Positions 30,738 to 43,123 of a stretch of 64,000 nucleotides of DNA are shown piece after piece. Position 1 is the stretch's first letter, and every line of letters starts with the position of its first letter. Position numbers and translations under genes: made by a program. Source of the DNA: Mycolicibacterium sarraceniae (GTDB taxonomy: Bacteria; Actinomycetota; Actinomycetes; Mycobacteriales; Mycobacteriaceae); NCBI RefSeq assembly GCF_010731875.1, contig NZ_AP022595.1:2728001-2792000 (forward strand). Direction: 5' to 3'. Under the pieces are notes generated by a model that made no database searches, was not told the origin of the DNA, and saw nothing but the letters and a program-made list of their open reading frames with translations.

Positions 30738-31577
30738 ATGTTTCGCCGGCTGGTGCTGGGACTGCTGGCTCTGGTGGTCGTGGCGTGCGGATCTCCTTCG
30801 CCGGGAACGTCATTGGCGGTCGGCGCGACGGCCGACCCGGAAATGACCTTGCTGGCGCAGCTGTACGCCGCGGCGCTGCGGTCCTATGGCAGCGCCGCGC
30901 ACGTGCAGGTCGTCGACGATCCATTGGCGGCACTGGATTCCGGCGCGGTCAGTGTGGTGCCGGGGTTCACCGGGCGCCTGCTGCAACAGTTCGCTCCGGG
31001 CGCGACGGTCCGCTCGGACGAGCAGGTGTATCGCGCCATGGTCGGGGTGTTGCCCGAAGGCATTGCCTCAGGTGACTACGCCACCTCCGCTGAGGACAAG
31101 CCCGCACTGGCCGTCACCGACACGACCGCCGCGGCATGGGGCAGCCGCGATCTGATCGCTTTGGTGAGTCACTGTGCCGGACTGCGGGTCGGTGCCGTCG
31201 CGCACGCCCGCGGGCTGCCGACCGCGGTGGGCACCTGTACCTTGCCGGCGGTGCGCGAATTCCCGGACCAGAAAACGATGTTCGAAGCGCTGCGGGCCGG
31301 CGACATCACGGCAGGCTGGACGGGCACCGCCGACACCGGCATACCGAGCGAGCTGGTGGTACTTGCCGACCGCAAACCGGCACTGGTGATGGCCGAGAAC
31401 GTGGTGCCGCTGTATCGGCGCAATGAACTCGACCAGCAGCAGGTTCGCGCGATCAACGAACTCGCCGGCGTGCTGGATACCGGGTCCCTGGTCGACATGC
31501 GCCGGCATGTTGCCGATGGCCGCGATCCGCGGTCGGTCGCCGAGGACTGGCTATCGGCACACCCCTTGGGCCGCTAG
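30738..31577 (+). CDS. lpqZ: Osmoprotectant-type ABC substrate-binding lipoprotein LpqZ
   Basis: LpqZ resembles glycine-betaine/choline binding proteins (OpuAC/QAT type). The 279-residue protein has a short signal and lipobox VVAC with Cys17, then EMTLLAQLYAAALRSYG and the binding-fold segment GDITAGWTGTADTGIP. ATG 30738 with GAGG 6 bases upstream is preferred; TTG 30726 is an alternative that adds four residues. No permease or ATPase gene is adjacent, as in M. tuberculosis (Rv1244), so its transport partner is unknown. Confidence 0.88.
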   Translation: MFRRLVLGLLALVVVACGSPSPGTSLAVGATADPEMTLLAQLYAAALRSYGSAAHVQVVDDPLAALDSGAVSVVPGFTGRLLQQFAPGATVRSDEQVYRAMVGVLPEGIASGDYATSAEDKPALAVTDTTAAAWGSRDLIALVSHCAGLRVGAVAHARGLPTAVGTCTLPAVREFPDQKTMFEALRAGDITAGWTGTADTGIPSELVVLADRKPALVMAENVVPLYRRNELDQQQVRAINELAGVLDTGSLVDMRRHVADGRDPRSVAEDWLSAHPLGR

Positions 31578-31582
31578 GGGAC

Positions 31583-32413
31583 TCAGCGCATCGGTGGGGC
31601 GAGCTTGGGCAGCACCGTGGCGAACAGTTGCTGATAGCCCGAACCGGTGACGCGCACGATCACATCGAGGATCTTGGCGTCGGCGCCGACCAACACCCGA
31701 GCCTTGTTCTTGCGGACAGCGTCGAGGATGATCTGCGCGGCCCGTTCCGGTGTGGTGCGGGCGAGCTTCTTATCGAACGCCTTGGCCATCTCGGCCTGGT
31801 CGAGGCCGTCGGCCACCGTGGAGTTACGGGCGATCGCGGTCTTGATACCGCCCGGGTGCACTGTGGTCACCTTGACCGGGTGCTTGGCCAGGATCATCTC
31901 CTGGCGCAACGCCTCGGTGAATCCGCGAACAGCGAACTTGGCCGAGTTGTAGGCGGCCTGGCCGGGCACCGAGAAGATGCCGAACAGGCTCGAGACGTTG
32001 ACGACGTGGCCGTCCCCGGACTCGATCAGGTAGGGCAGGAAGACCTTGGTGCCGTTGACGACACCCCAGAAGTCGACATCCATCACCCGCTCGATGTCCT
32101 TGAACTGGCTGATCTCGACACCACCGGAGAACGCGATCCCGGCATTGTTGTAGATCTGGTTGACCTTGCCGAAGTGGGCCTTGACGCCGTCGGCGTAGGC
32201 TCCGAAGGCCTCCCGCTCGGTGACGTTGAGCCGATCTGCCTTAACCGCGACGCCGATCGACTTGAGTCGCTCCTCGGTCGCGGCCAGCCCTTCGGTGTCG
32301 ATATCGCTGATCGCGAGCTTGGCGCCCGATCGCCCCAGCTCGATCGCTAGGGCCTGGCCGATGCCCGACCCGGCCCCGGTCACCACCGCTACCTTTCCGG
32401 CGAACCCCTGCAT
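31583..32413 (-). CDS. Short-chain dehydrogenase/reductase (Rv1245c type)
   Basis: The 276-residue Rossmann enzyme has the cofactor motif TGAGSGIG at residues 12-19, NNAG at about 90, the catalytic Ser region NVSSLFGIFSVPGQ and the Tyr-x3-Lys pair in AAYNSAKFAV. The substrate is unknown. ATG 32413 follows AGGAG. It converges on lpqZ with only five bases between the stops. Confidence 0.9.
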   Translation of the reverse strand: MQGFAGKVAVVTGAGSGIGQALAIELGRSGAKLAISDIDTEGLAATEERLKSIGVAVKADRLNVTEREAFGAYADGVKAHFGKVNQIYNNAGIAFSGGVEISQFKDIERVMDVDFWGVVNGTKVFLPYLIESGDGHVVNVSSLFGIFSVPGQAAYNSAKFAVRGFTEALRQEMILAKHPVKVTTVHPGGIKTAIARNSTVADGLDQAEMAKAFDKKLARTTPERAAQIILDAVRKNKARVLVGADAKILDVIVRVTGSGYQQLFATVLPKLAPPMR

Positions 32414-32514
32414 GAACGCTCCTTCGAGTTGTTCGACGCGTGTTTAATGGGACCAAGGGTATCGGGCTGCCCCCCGCGAGTAACAGGGGGATACCCGTGC
32501 GCGATGCTGAGAAC

Positions 32515-32889
32515 ATGAAGTTTCGCCGTTTGGCCGACGCGGGTGTGGTCGCTGGTGTGATCGCCGGTGCGATGGCGCTGGCAGCGCCTGCTCAGGCCGA
32601 CACCACCGCCGACGATTTCCTGAACTCGCTGACCAGTGCCGGTATCACCGGGATCGATCCCGGACAAGCCGTCGAGCTGGGGCAGTCGATCTGCCCGCTG
32701 CTGGCCGATCGCAGCCAGAACACCGCCGATATCGCCTCCACCGTGTCCGACCGGCTGGGCCGGCCGCTGGGACCGGCCACCATGTTCACCGGCCTTGCGG
32801 TGTCCTTCTTCTGTCCGCGCGCGGTGCAGGATCTGGCCAATAGCACCTCGCCCATCCCGCTGCCGTTCCTGGGCAATCTCGGCTTTTAG
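32515..32889 (+). CDS. Secreted DUF732 protein
   Basis: The 124-residue product has a signal peptide (RLADAGVVAGVIAGAMALAAPAQA) cut near residue 28, then a small helical domain with two Cys (SICPLLADRS and FFCPRAV) typical of DUF732, common among mycobacterial secreted proteins of unknown role. ATG 32515 is chosen; in-frame GTG 32497 and the longer frame to 32440 are alternatives. It converges on kgd across a strong hairpin. Confidence 0.8.
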   Translation: MKFRRLADAGVVAGVIAGAMALAAPAQADTTADDFLNSLTSAGITGIDPGQAVELGQSICPLLADRSQNTADIASTVSDRLGRPLGPATMFTGLAVSFFCPRAVQDLANSTSPIPLPFLGNLGF

Positions 32890-32909
32890 CTGCACGCCTC
32901 AAACTCCCG

Positions 32910-32962
32910 AGTGTGCGGTTTCATCCGCGACGCGCCGGTCGCGGCGTACGAAACCGCACACT
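32910..32962. terminator. Nested palindrome between convergent DUF732 gene and kgd
   Basis: Perfect 13-base arms (AGTGTGCGGTTTC at 32910-32922 and its complement at 32950-32962) enclose a second 7-base stem, CCGCGAC with GTCGCGG, within the 27-base loop. The symmetrical structure between two converging stops suggests a bidirectional terminator. It has no T-run, so it may act as a mycobacterial intrinsic-like or dispersed intergenic hairpin. Confidence 0.7.
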
Positions 32963-32980
32963 GAAGCGGCGCTCAGCTGG

Positions 32981-36718
<3,738 letters not shown>

Positions 36719-36896
36719 GGCAGTTGCTCGCCTCAATTCCTTCATCTGGGCTAGCCGCGCTCGGACGGTTTGCCCCCACTGTTGTGCCCCGACATATCGC
36801 CGCCTAAAAGGCTAACTCGTCTCCCGCGTTCCCGGAGCACGTCAGCACCTTGCCCTGCACTAATCCGACAACCGGTAGTCAGGCATCGGTGAACGG

Positions 36897-37637
36897 CTAT
36901 CGTCCGGGCTCGATGGCCGGTAACAGCTGCAGGCTTACCGGCCATCGGGCCGGCGCGGGCCCAAACGCCGTGCGGGCATTGTTCACTATCTTTTTGCCCA
37001 TCATTCGGTTGCCGCCGCCGCCGACCGCGGCACCGATGCCGGCGGGCAGTATTTTCCCGAATGCCATCACCGAGCGTTTGAGCGTGTACCGCTTGACGAA
37101 GTACCGCATCAGTCGGGTGTTCAGTTGTGACAACGCCGGTAGCGGCAGCATCTCGGCGCCCTCGGCCAGCCACGCTCTGCTGGTGCGGCCCGGGCCGAGG
37201 AGATCGGCGATCGCCCCCTTGCTCTCGTCGCCGACGAGCACCGCCAAGACCAGCGCGCGGCGACGCTCTCGCTGATCGAGGGGGATGCCGTGGACTTCGG
37301 CGATAGCGAGCACGAAGACCGCGGTGGCCTCCAGGAACACCACTGTCTCGCCGGCCACCGCGGACAGGGCTGCCAGCGTGCCGATACCGGGAACCGCGGC
37401 GGCCGATCCGACGGCGGCGCCGCTGGCCATCACCGCGGCCAGATACCGCTTTTCGAGCTTGATGACGATGTCGGCAGGGGTGGCCTCGGGGTTGGAGCGG
37501 CGCAGCCGGGCGACATAGGCCTTGACTACCGGCGCTTGTACGCGCGTGCTGCGCTCGATGACCCGGGACAGCGCCCGTGCTGACATGGTCGGGTCGTCCT
37601 CGACCCGTGCGGGCACGTTCTCGCGGCGGACCTTCAT
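36897..37637 (-). CDS. Membrane protein of unknown function (Rv1249c type)
   Basis: The 246-residue protein has a hydrophobic central part with two or three possible membrane segments (MASGAAVGSAAAVPGIGTLAAL, GETVVFLEATAVFVLAIAEV, and LPAGIGAAVGGGGNRMMG) and basic ends. I know of no assigned function. AGGAAGG lies 8 bases before the ATG. It lies 151 bases upstream of kgd in the same direction and may share its transcript. Confidence 0.82.
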   Translation of the reverse strand: MKVRRENVPARVEDDPTMSARALSRVIERSTRVQAPVVKAYVARLRRSNPEATPADIVIKLEKRYLAAVMASGAAVGSAAAVPGIGTLAALSAVAGETVVFLEATAVFVLAIAEVHGIPLDQRERRRALVLAVLVGDESKGAIADLLGPGRTSRAWLAEGAEMLPLPALSQLNTRLMRYFVKRYTLKRSVMAFGKILPAGIGAAVGGGGNRMMGKKIVNNARTAFGPAPARWPVSLQLLPAIEPGR

Positions 37638-37771
37638 GGGCGAGCCTTCCTGCTGGTGACTTCAGGCTAACGAACGACGGCCACGCAAAGGTGCCCTGCG
37701 GTGATCCCGGTCACGCGGGTCGGATCGCCCCAGGAGGAACAAAGATCGAGTGGCGCGCGCTGTGGGTGGGC

Positions 37772-39022
37772 ATGGCAACATCCCGGACTGTGACTGCCAC
37801 CCAGAACCCGTCGGCCCAGACCGCGGCGGTGGCACCTCCCAGCCAGGTGCGAACGATCCTGGTGCTGGGTGCGATGGTGGCGTTGGGTCCGCTGACCATC
37901 GACATGTACCTACCCGCGCTGCCGCGGATCGCCGACGATCTCGGGGTGTCCTCGTCGGTGGCACAGCTGACGCTGACCGGCACCTTGGCGGGTCTGGCGG
38001 TGGGCCAGCTCATCGTCGGCCCGCTGTCGGACTCGCTGGGCCGGCGCCGCCCGTTGATGGCCGGGATCGTTCTGCACATGCTGGCCTCGGTGCTCTGCCT
38101 GTTCGCGCCTAATATCGAGGTGCTCAGCGTGGCGCGCGGGCTGCAAGGGATGGGCGCTGCGGCCGCGATGGTGGTGGCCGTCGCCATCGTCGGCGACTTG
38201 TTCGACGACTCCGAAGCGGCCACGGCGATGTCGCGGCTGATGCTTGTTCTCGGGGTGGCACCGATCGTCGCCCCGTCTCTCGGGGCGGCGGTGCTACTCA
38301 AGGCGTCCTGGCATTGGGTGTTCGCCGTGCTGATCGTGTTGGCCGGTGTGCTGCTGCTGGTCGCGGCGTTGGCGCTGCCGGAGACCCTCCCGCGTGCGCA
38401 GCGACTTCCGTTGCGGGTCCGGTCGATCGGGTCGACATACCTGACCCTGTTGTGCGACCTACGCTTCGTCATCCTGGTGCTGGTAGGCGCGCTCGGGATG
38501 GCGGGGCTCTTCGCGTATATCGCCGGCGCAGCATTCGTCCTGCAGGGCCGCCACGGTCTCGATCAGCAGACCTTCGCGTTGGTGTTCGGCGCGGGCGCGA
38601 TCGCCTTCGTCGCCGCCACCCAGTTCAACGTCGTGTTGCTGCGCCGGTTCTCACCCCAGCGGATCCTGGTGGGCGCACTGGCCGCGGCGACCGTTATCGG
38701 CGCAGTGTTCATCGCTGTGTCGGTGACCCACACCGGCGGCGTCTACGGCTTCCTGATTCCGGTCTGGGGCGTGCTGGCGATGATGGGGTTCGTCATCCCC
38801 AACGCACCCGCGGTCGCGCTCTCGCGCCACCACGAAGCGGCGGGGACCGCCGCCGCCCTGCTGGGTGCGGCGCAGTTCAGCGTGGGTGCGGTGATCGCGC
38901 CAGTGGTGGGCTTGATGGGCAACAACGAGATCGCGCTGTCGGTGGTGATGACCGGGGGTGTCGCGATCGCGCTGCTGGCGCTGCTGGCAGTGGGCACCGG
39001 CGAGGAAGCCGTCGAGCACTAG
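37772..39022 (+). CDS. MFS efflux pump, Bcr/CflA (DHA1) type
   Basis: The 416-residue protein has 12 predicted helices, the Bcr/CflA opening VALGPLTIDMYLPALPRIADDLG and the MFS motif A region LIVGPLSDSLGRRRPLMAG. It should export drugs by proton antiport. ATG 37772 is chosen; upstream in-frame sequence back to 37577 overlaps the divergent neighbour and is not similar. It lies just before a second, DHA2-type pump, so the two may form an efflux pair. Confidence 0.9.
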   Translation: MATSRTVTATQNPSAQTAAVAPPSQVRTILVLGAMVALGPLTIDMYLPALPRIADDLGVSSSVAQLTLTGTLAGLAVGQLIVGPLSDSLGRRRPLMAGIVLHMLASVLCLFAPNIEVLSVARGLQGMGAAAAMVVAVAIVGDLFDDSEAATAMSRLMLVLGVAPIVAPSLGAAVLLKASWHWVFAVLIVLAGVLLLVAALALPETLPRAQRLPLRVRSIGSTYLTLLCDLRFVILVLVGALGMAGLFAYIAGAAFVLQGRHGLDQQTFALVFGAGAIAFVAATQFNVVLLRRFSPQRILVGALAAATVIGAVFIAVSVTHTGGVYGFLIPVWGVLAMMGFVIPNAPAVALSRHHEAAGTAAALLGAAQFSVGAVIAPVVGLMGNNEIALSVVMTGGVAIALLALLAVGTGEEAVEH

Positions 39023-39155
39023 CACCTGACGGTCCTGTTCGACGGGCCGATAGGCTCGATCCGGTGGCGTGACGGCATTGAGGCGCGGGAACCCATGACG
39101 GTTTGACAGGCGCAGGCCGACACCATTTCAGTAGGCCGAAAAACGAGGTAGCGAT

Positions 39156-41012
39156 ATGACCAGGCACATGGCCGGCGGGGCACCGGACGTGGACTTGGAC
39201 CCCGAGTCGGCGGACCAGCCCGACGCGCCCGCGAATCCGTGGCATGCGCTGTGGGCCATGCTCGTCGGCTTCTTCATGATCCTGGTCGACTCGACGATCG
39301 TCGCGGTCGCCAATCCCAGCATCATGGACGGGCTGGAGATCACCGACTACGACACCGTCATCTGGGTGACCAGCGCCTATCTGCTGGCTTACGCGGTACC
39401 GCTGCTACTGGCCGGGCGACTCGGCGATCGCTTCGGCCCGAAGAATCTCTACATCATCGGCCTGGCCGTCTTCACCGCGTCATCGTTGTGGTGCGGGCTG
39501 GCCGGCTCGATCGACATGCTGATCGCCGCGCGCGTCGCGCAGGGAATCGGCGCGGCCCTGCTGACCCCGCAGACCCTGTCGACGATCACCCGCATCTTTC
39601 CGCCCGAGCGCCGGGGTGTGGCGATGAGCATGTGGGGGGCCACCGCCGGAGTGGCCACCCTGGTCGGCCCGCTGGCCGGTGGTGTCCTGGTCGGCCGCCT
39701 GGGCTGGGAGTGGATCTTCTTCGTCAATGTGCCGGTCGGGGTCATCGGCCTGGCACTGGCGGTCTGGCTGATCCCCACGCTGCCGACCAGCAAGCACCGG
39801 TTTGATGTCCTTGGCGTAGTGCTGTCCGGGCTCGGCATGTTCCTGGTGGTGTTCGGTCTGCAGGAAGGTCAGAGCCATCACTGGCAGGCCTGGATCTGGG
39901 CGGTCATCGTCGCGGGGATCGGATTCTTCACCGCATTCGTGTACTGGCAGTCGATCAACCGCAATGAGCCGCTGATCCCGTTGCAAATATTCGCCGACCG
40001 CGACTTCACCCTGTCCAACCTCGGTGTGGCCGTGATCGGCTTCGTCGTCACCGCGATGATGCTGCCGATCATGTTCTACGCCCAGGTGGTATGCGGGCTG
40101 TCGCCGACGCGCTCGGCGCTGTTGATCGCGCCGATGGCGATTTTCAGCGGCGTGCTGGCTCCGTTCGTGGGCCAGCTGGTGGATCGGGCTCATCCCGGCC
40201 CGATCCTCGGGTTCGGCTTCTCGGTGGTGGCGGTCGCACTGACGTGGCTGTCGATCGATATGACGCCGACGACGCCGATCTGGCGGCTGGTGCTGCCGCT
40301 GATCGCGATGGGCGTCGGCATGGCGTTCATCTGGGCGCCGCTGGCCACCACCGCGACCCGAAACCTGCCGCCGCACCTGGCGGGTGCGGGTGCCGGGGTT
40401 TACAACACGACCCGGCAGGTCGGTTCGGTGCTCGGCAGTGCGGGGATAGCCGCGTTCATGGCCTCCCGGATCAGCGACGAAATGCCCGCCGCACCAGCCG
40501 ACGCATCGCCCAGCGAGATGGCCGCGCTGAAGCTTCCGAGGTTCTTGCACGAACCGTTCTCGGCTGCGCTGGCGCAGTCGATGCTGCTCCCGGCATTCGT
40601 TGCACTGTTCGGCATCATTGCTGCCCTGTTCGTGGTCGGCGGGCTGGGCGCCCGCTCGGCTCGCTCCGCGATGGATGACGACGACATCACCGACGAGATC
40701 CCCGCCTACGACGACGGTTATGACGATGACGACTACGTCGAGTACGTGGTGGAGCCGAGCTACCGGCCGGCGTCGGTACCCGAACCTGAGCCCGAGCCGG
40801 ACCCGTTGGTTGATCCGATTGGATTCGTGCACAACGGTTTCCATCTCGACAGTGACTCGCACTCCTGGCCGCCGGACAGCGTTTCACCCGCACCCGCGCG
40901 GCCGTCGCGCCATCGCCTCACCGACCTGGGCGAGCCGCGGACCGCCCGCCCTTACCGCGACGAACGCGATGAGGTCGAGACCTACGGCCGCCACTCGCGG
41001 TCGGGTGGCTGA
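39156..41012 (+). CDS. MFS drug exporter, DHA2/EmrB type (Rv1250)
   Basis: The 618-residue protein has 14 predicted helices, the DHA2 opening [16 protein letters not shown] and motif A in [14 protein letters not shown], and a long acidic, Pro-rich cytoplasmic C-terminus (about 500-618) with [13 protein letters not shown]. It is about 40 residues longer than the M. tuberculosis protein, mostly in the tail. GAGG upstream of ATG 39156 supports the start. Confidence 0.92.
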   Translation: MTRHMAGGAPDVDLDPESADQPDAPANPWHALWAMLVGFFMILVDSTIVAVANPSIMDGLEITDYDTVIWVTSAYLLAYAVPLLLAGRLGDRFGPKNLYIIGLAVFTASSLWCGLAGSIDMLIAARVAQGIGAALLTPQTLSTITRIFPPERRGVAMSMWGATAGVATLVGPLAGGVLVGRLGWEWIFFVNVPVGVIGLALAVWLIPTLPTSKHRFDVLGVVLSGLGMFLVVFGLQEGQSHHWQAWIWAVIVAGIGFFTAFVYWQSINRNEPLIPLQIFADRDFTLSNLGVAVIGFVVTAMMLPIMFYAQVVCGLSPTRSALLIAPMAIFSGVLAPFVGQLVDRAHPGPILGFGFSVVAVALTWLSIDMTPTTPIWRLVLPLIAMGVGMAFIWAPLATTATRNLPPHLAGAGAGVYNTTRQVGSVLGSAGIAAFMASRISDEMPAAPADASPSEMAALKLPRFLHEPFSAALAQSMLLPAFVALFGIIAALFVVGGLGARSARSAMDDDDITDEIPAYDDGYDDDDYVEYVVEPSYRPASVPEPEPEPDPLVDPIGFVHNGFHLDSDSHSWPPDSVSPAPARPSRHRLTDLGEPRTARPYRDERDEVETYGRHSRSGG

Positions 41013-41021
41013 TCCGACTAT

Positions 41022-41264
41022 TCATGTCGTTTTGGGATCGGTGGCGGCATAGGCCGTCTGCACTGATTTCATGACGATCAACCAGGCGTTGGCGGGCACG
41101 ATAGTGGTGTTGGCACCCCTGGTGTGCTCGCCGAGGTGCGCGGACGACAATCCGCCGTCGTGCGCGTCGGCGCAGCTCGTGGTGGGTGCGATGCCCACGG
41201 ATGCGGGGGCGGGCCATACCTGCGGTTTGTCGGCCAGTGCCTGCTGCAGCTTGCTGGCAGTCAT
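41022..41264 (-). pseudogene. Short coupled ORF, probable gene remnant
   Basis: The 80-codon frame starts with ATG 41264 overlapping the stop of the deleted dehydrogenase gene (ATGA). Its first 17 residues, MTASKLQQALADKPQVW, look like a true N-terminus, somewhat like HpcH/HpaI aldolases, but the rest does not continue that family. It is best read as the start of a lost downstream operon gene joined to unrelated sequence. A real small protein cannot be excluded. Confidence 0.35.
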
Positions 41265-41722
41265 GAGGCCACGATCGAGATCTTGACCCGCCCTGGGGTC
41301 GGACGGCAGGCGAACTCGAAGGCGTCCTGCACCTCGGGGACGCCGGAGACCACGAACTCCATCAGCCCGTCGAAGCCCGAGGCCCAGCCGACGACCCGGT
41401 CACCGATGCGGTGGCCGGGGTGGGAACTGGCCAGAACGTCGCCGACGATCTCATGGACCGGGAAGCCGGCCATCTCGGCCGCGCGCGCGCCGGTGTCACC
41501 GGGAGGCCGGCCCTGTACACCCGTGAAACCGGGGATATCGCTACCGCAGATTCCCGCGGCGAGGAACTTCAACAGCACCTGACCGTCGCGCAGCCGATCG
41601 GACGACGGTGCGGGAACTGTGACCCGCTCGAACGTACCCGGCGCGATAGCCGATAACACCACACCGGTTAGGCCTCCGACAACGCGTGGCGCGTTGACAG
41701 TGGGACGTACGGAGCGTGACAC
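41261..41722 (-). pseudogene. Zinc-type alcohol dehydrogenase with in-frame internal deletion
   Basis: The 153-codon frame carries the GroES-like N-terminal part of a medium-chain dehydrogenase (LKFLAAGICGSDIPGFTG with the zinc Cys, then PVHEIVGDVLASSHPGHRIGDR) and ends with the family C-terminus EVQDAFEFACRPTPGRVKI. The NAD-binding Rossmann domain, about 200 residues, is absent between FVVSG and VPEVQ. The reading frame survives, but no active enzyme is expected. It is divergent from the SMP-30 gene. Confidence 0.8.
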
Positions 41723-41749
41723 TTAACCAATGTTTTGTAAAGTTGCGAC

Positions 41750-42604
41750 ATGACGGTAATCGGTTCTCCGGCGCGCGCACAGCTGGCTGCGGGCATTTGC
41801 TTCGGTGAGGGCCCGCGCTGGTTCGAAGGCCTGCTGTGGCTGTCCGACATGCTCGGCGAGGCGGTGCACACCGTCACGCTGGACGGCTCGGTGACCACGC
41901 TGGAGCTGCCTGGCCACGCGCCGGCGGGCCTGGGCTTCCGTCCCGATGGCACGCTGCTGATCGTATCGACCGAGCGCCGGGTGGTACTGCGTTACGACGG
42001 CGATGCGGTGACCGAGATCGCTGACCTCTCCGGGATCGCGTCGGCCAATCTCGGTGACATGGTGGTCGACGCTGCCGGCCGGGCCTATATCGGCTCGCAG
42101 GCACGCAAGGGCGGCATCATCGCGCGGCTCGACCTCGACGACTCGGTCACGGTGGTGGCTGACGGTCTCGACTTCCCCAACGGCATGGTCATCACGCCGG
42201 ACGGCGGCACGCTGATCGTCGCCGAATCGATCGGTCGGCGGCTGACCGCCTACGACATCGACGCCGACGGCGGGTTGTCCGGGCGCCGGGTCTTCGCCGA
42301 TGGGCTCGACGGGCCGCCGGACGGCATCGCTCTCGACGAAGCGGGCGGGGTGTGGACGTCGATGACGCTGGCCCACCAGTTCGAGCGGGTCGTGGCCGGC
42401 GGCGAGGTCACCGACCGCATCGACATCGGCGACCGCGCCGCCATCGCGTGCATGCTCGGCGGCCCGGACCGGCACACCCTGTTCCTGGTGACGACACCGG
42501 ATGCCTATCCGCAGCGACTGATCGGTACCAGCGGGTCGTGGGTCGAGACCGTCAGGGTCGACATCCCCGGCGCGGGCTTCCCGTTCATCGAAAGGCGAGC
42601 ATGA
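41750..42604 (+). CDS. SMP-30/gluconolactonase-like sugar lactonase
   Basis: The 284-residue six-bladed beta-propeller protein shows the family metal-site motifs FGEGPRWFEGLLWLSDM, DGLDFPNGMVITPDGGTLI and DGLDGPPDGIALDEAGGVW. It likely hydrolyses a lactone; the substrate is unknown. The gene appears intact. Its stop overlaps the start of the broken thioesterase gene (ATGA), so the two once formed an operon divergent from the deleted dehydrogenase. Confidence 0.88.
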   Translation: MTVIGSPARAQLAAGICFGEGPRWFEGLLWLSDMLGEAVHTVTLDGSVTTLELPGHAPAGLGFRPDGTLLIVSTERRVVLRYDGDAVTEIADLSGIASANLGDMVVDAAGRAYIGSQARKGGIIARLDLDDSVTVVADGLDFPNGMVITPDGGTLIVAESIGRRLTAYDIDADGGLSGRRVFADGLDGPPDGIALDEAGGVWTSMTLAHQFERVVAGGEVTDRIDIGDRAAIACMLGGPDRHTLFLVTTPDAYPQRLIGTSGSWVETVRVDIPGAGFPFIERRA

Positions 42605-43123
42605 CCGACAGCTACTACGAACTCGTCGCCCCAGATGATCCGCGCGGAGAGAAGTTTCGGGCCACCGACGTGGTTCGCAGCACCTGGACGCCGCAGATCC
42701 AGCACGCCGGCCCGGTGTCGGCGTTGTTGGTTCGCGCGCTGGAGCGCTGCTGTCGGCGCCGGTCGAGCCGTTGCGCCCGCGGGCGGACTGAATCAACCGC
42801 AACCTGGCCGACAATGTCGATCGCAACTACGTGCACAGCTTGGAGTGGCTGTGGTTGACCGAACCGCTCGCGCCTGGTCCGGGGGAGTCGTGGCTGCGGC
42901 CGCTGGCCGATCTGGTGCAGGGTGAGCAGCTGACGCCGCTAGAGCGGCTGACGCCGCTAGAGCGGCTGACGCCGCTAGAGCGGCTGACGCCGCTAGAGCG
43001 GCTGACGCCGCTGGAGCGGCTGTTCGCCGTCGCTGACGACGCCAACGGCATCGGCTCCAAGATCGACATCAGAAAGCACACGTTCCTCAACACCGATCTG
43101 GCGGTGCACGTCCACGGCCGCCG
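42601..43123 (+). pseudogene. TesB-like acyl-CoA thioesterase, frameshifted and cut by an IS
   Basis: The start codes MTDSYYELVAPDDPRGEKF through AGPVSALLVRALERC, a TesB-like N-terminus, then frame is lost near 42755. A second frame gives YVHSLEWLWLTEPLAPG, the LTPLER repeat and FAVADDANGIGSKIDIRK, then FLNTDLAVHVHG, the C-terminal hotdog region. The last part of the family is missing because an IS1380-type element begins at about 43124 and nothing similar follows its far end. Confidence 0.8.
42930..43019 (+). repeat. Five tandem 18-bp repeats coding LTPLER
   Basis: The unit CTGACGCCGCTAGAGCGG occurs five times head to tail; only the last copy differs, by one base (CTG for CTA). Each unit keeps the frame and codes Leu-Thr-Pro-Leu-Glu-Arg, so one normal thioesterase segment has been amplified to five. 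Confidence 0.95.

Noticed and set aside
42930..43019. Tandem repeats as a CRISPR array
   Set aside because: Units are directly abutting with no spacers and keep a coding frame.
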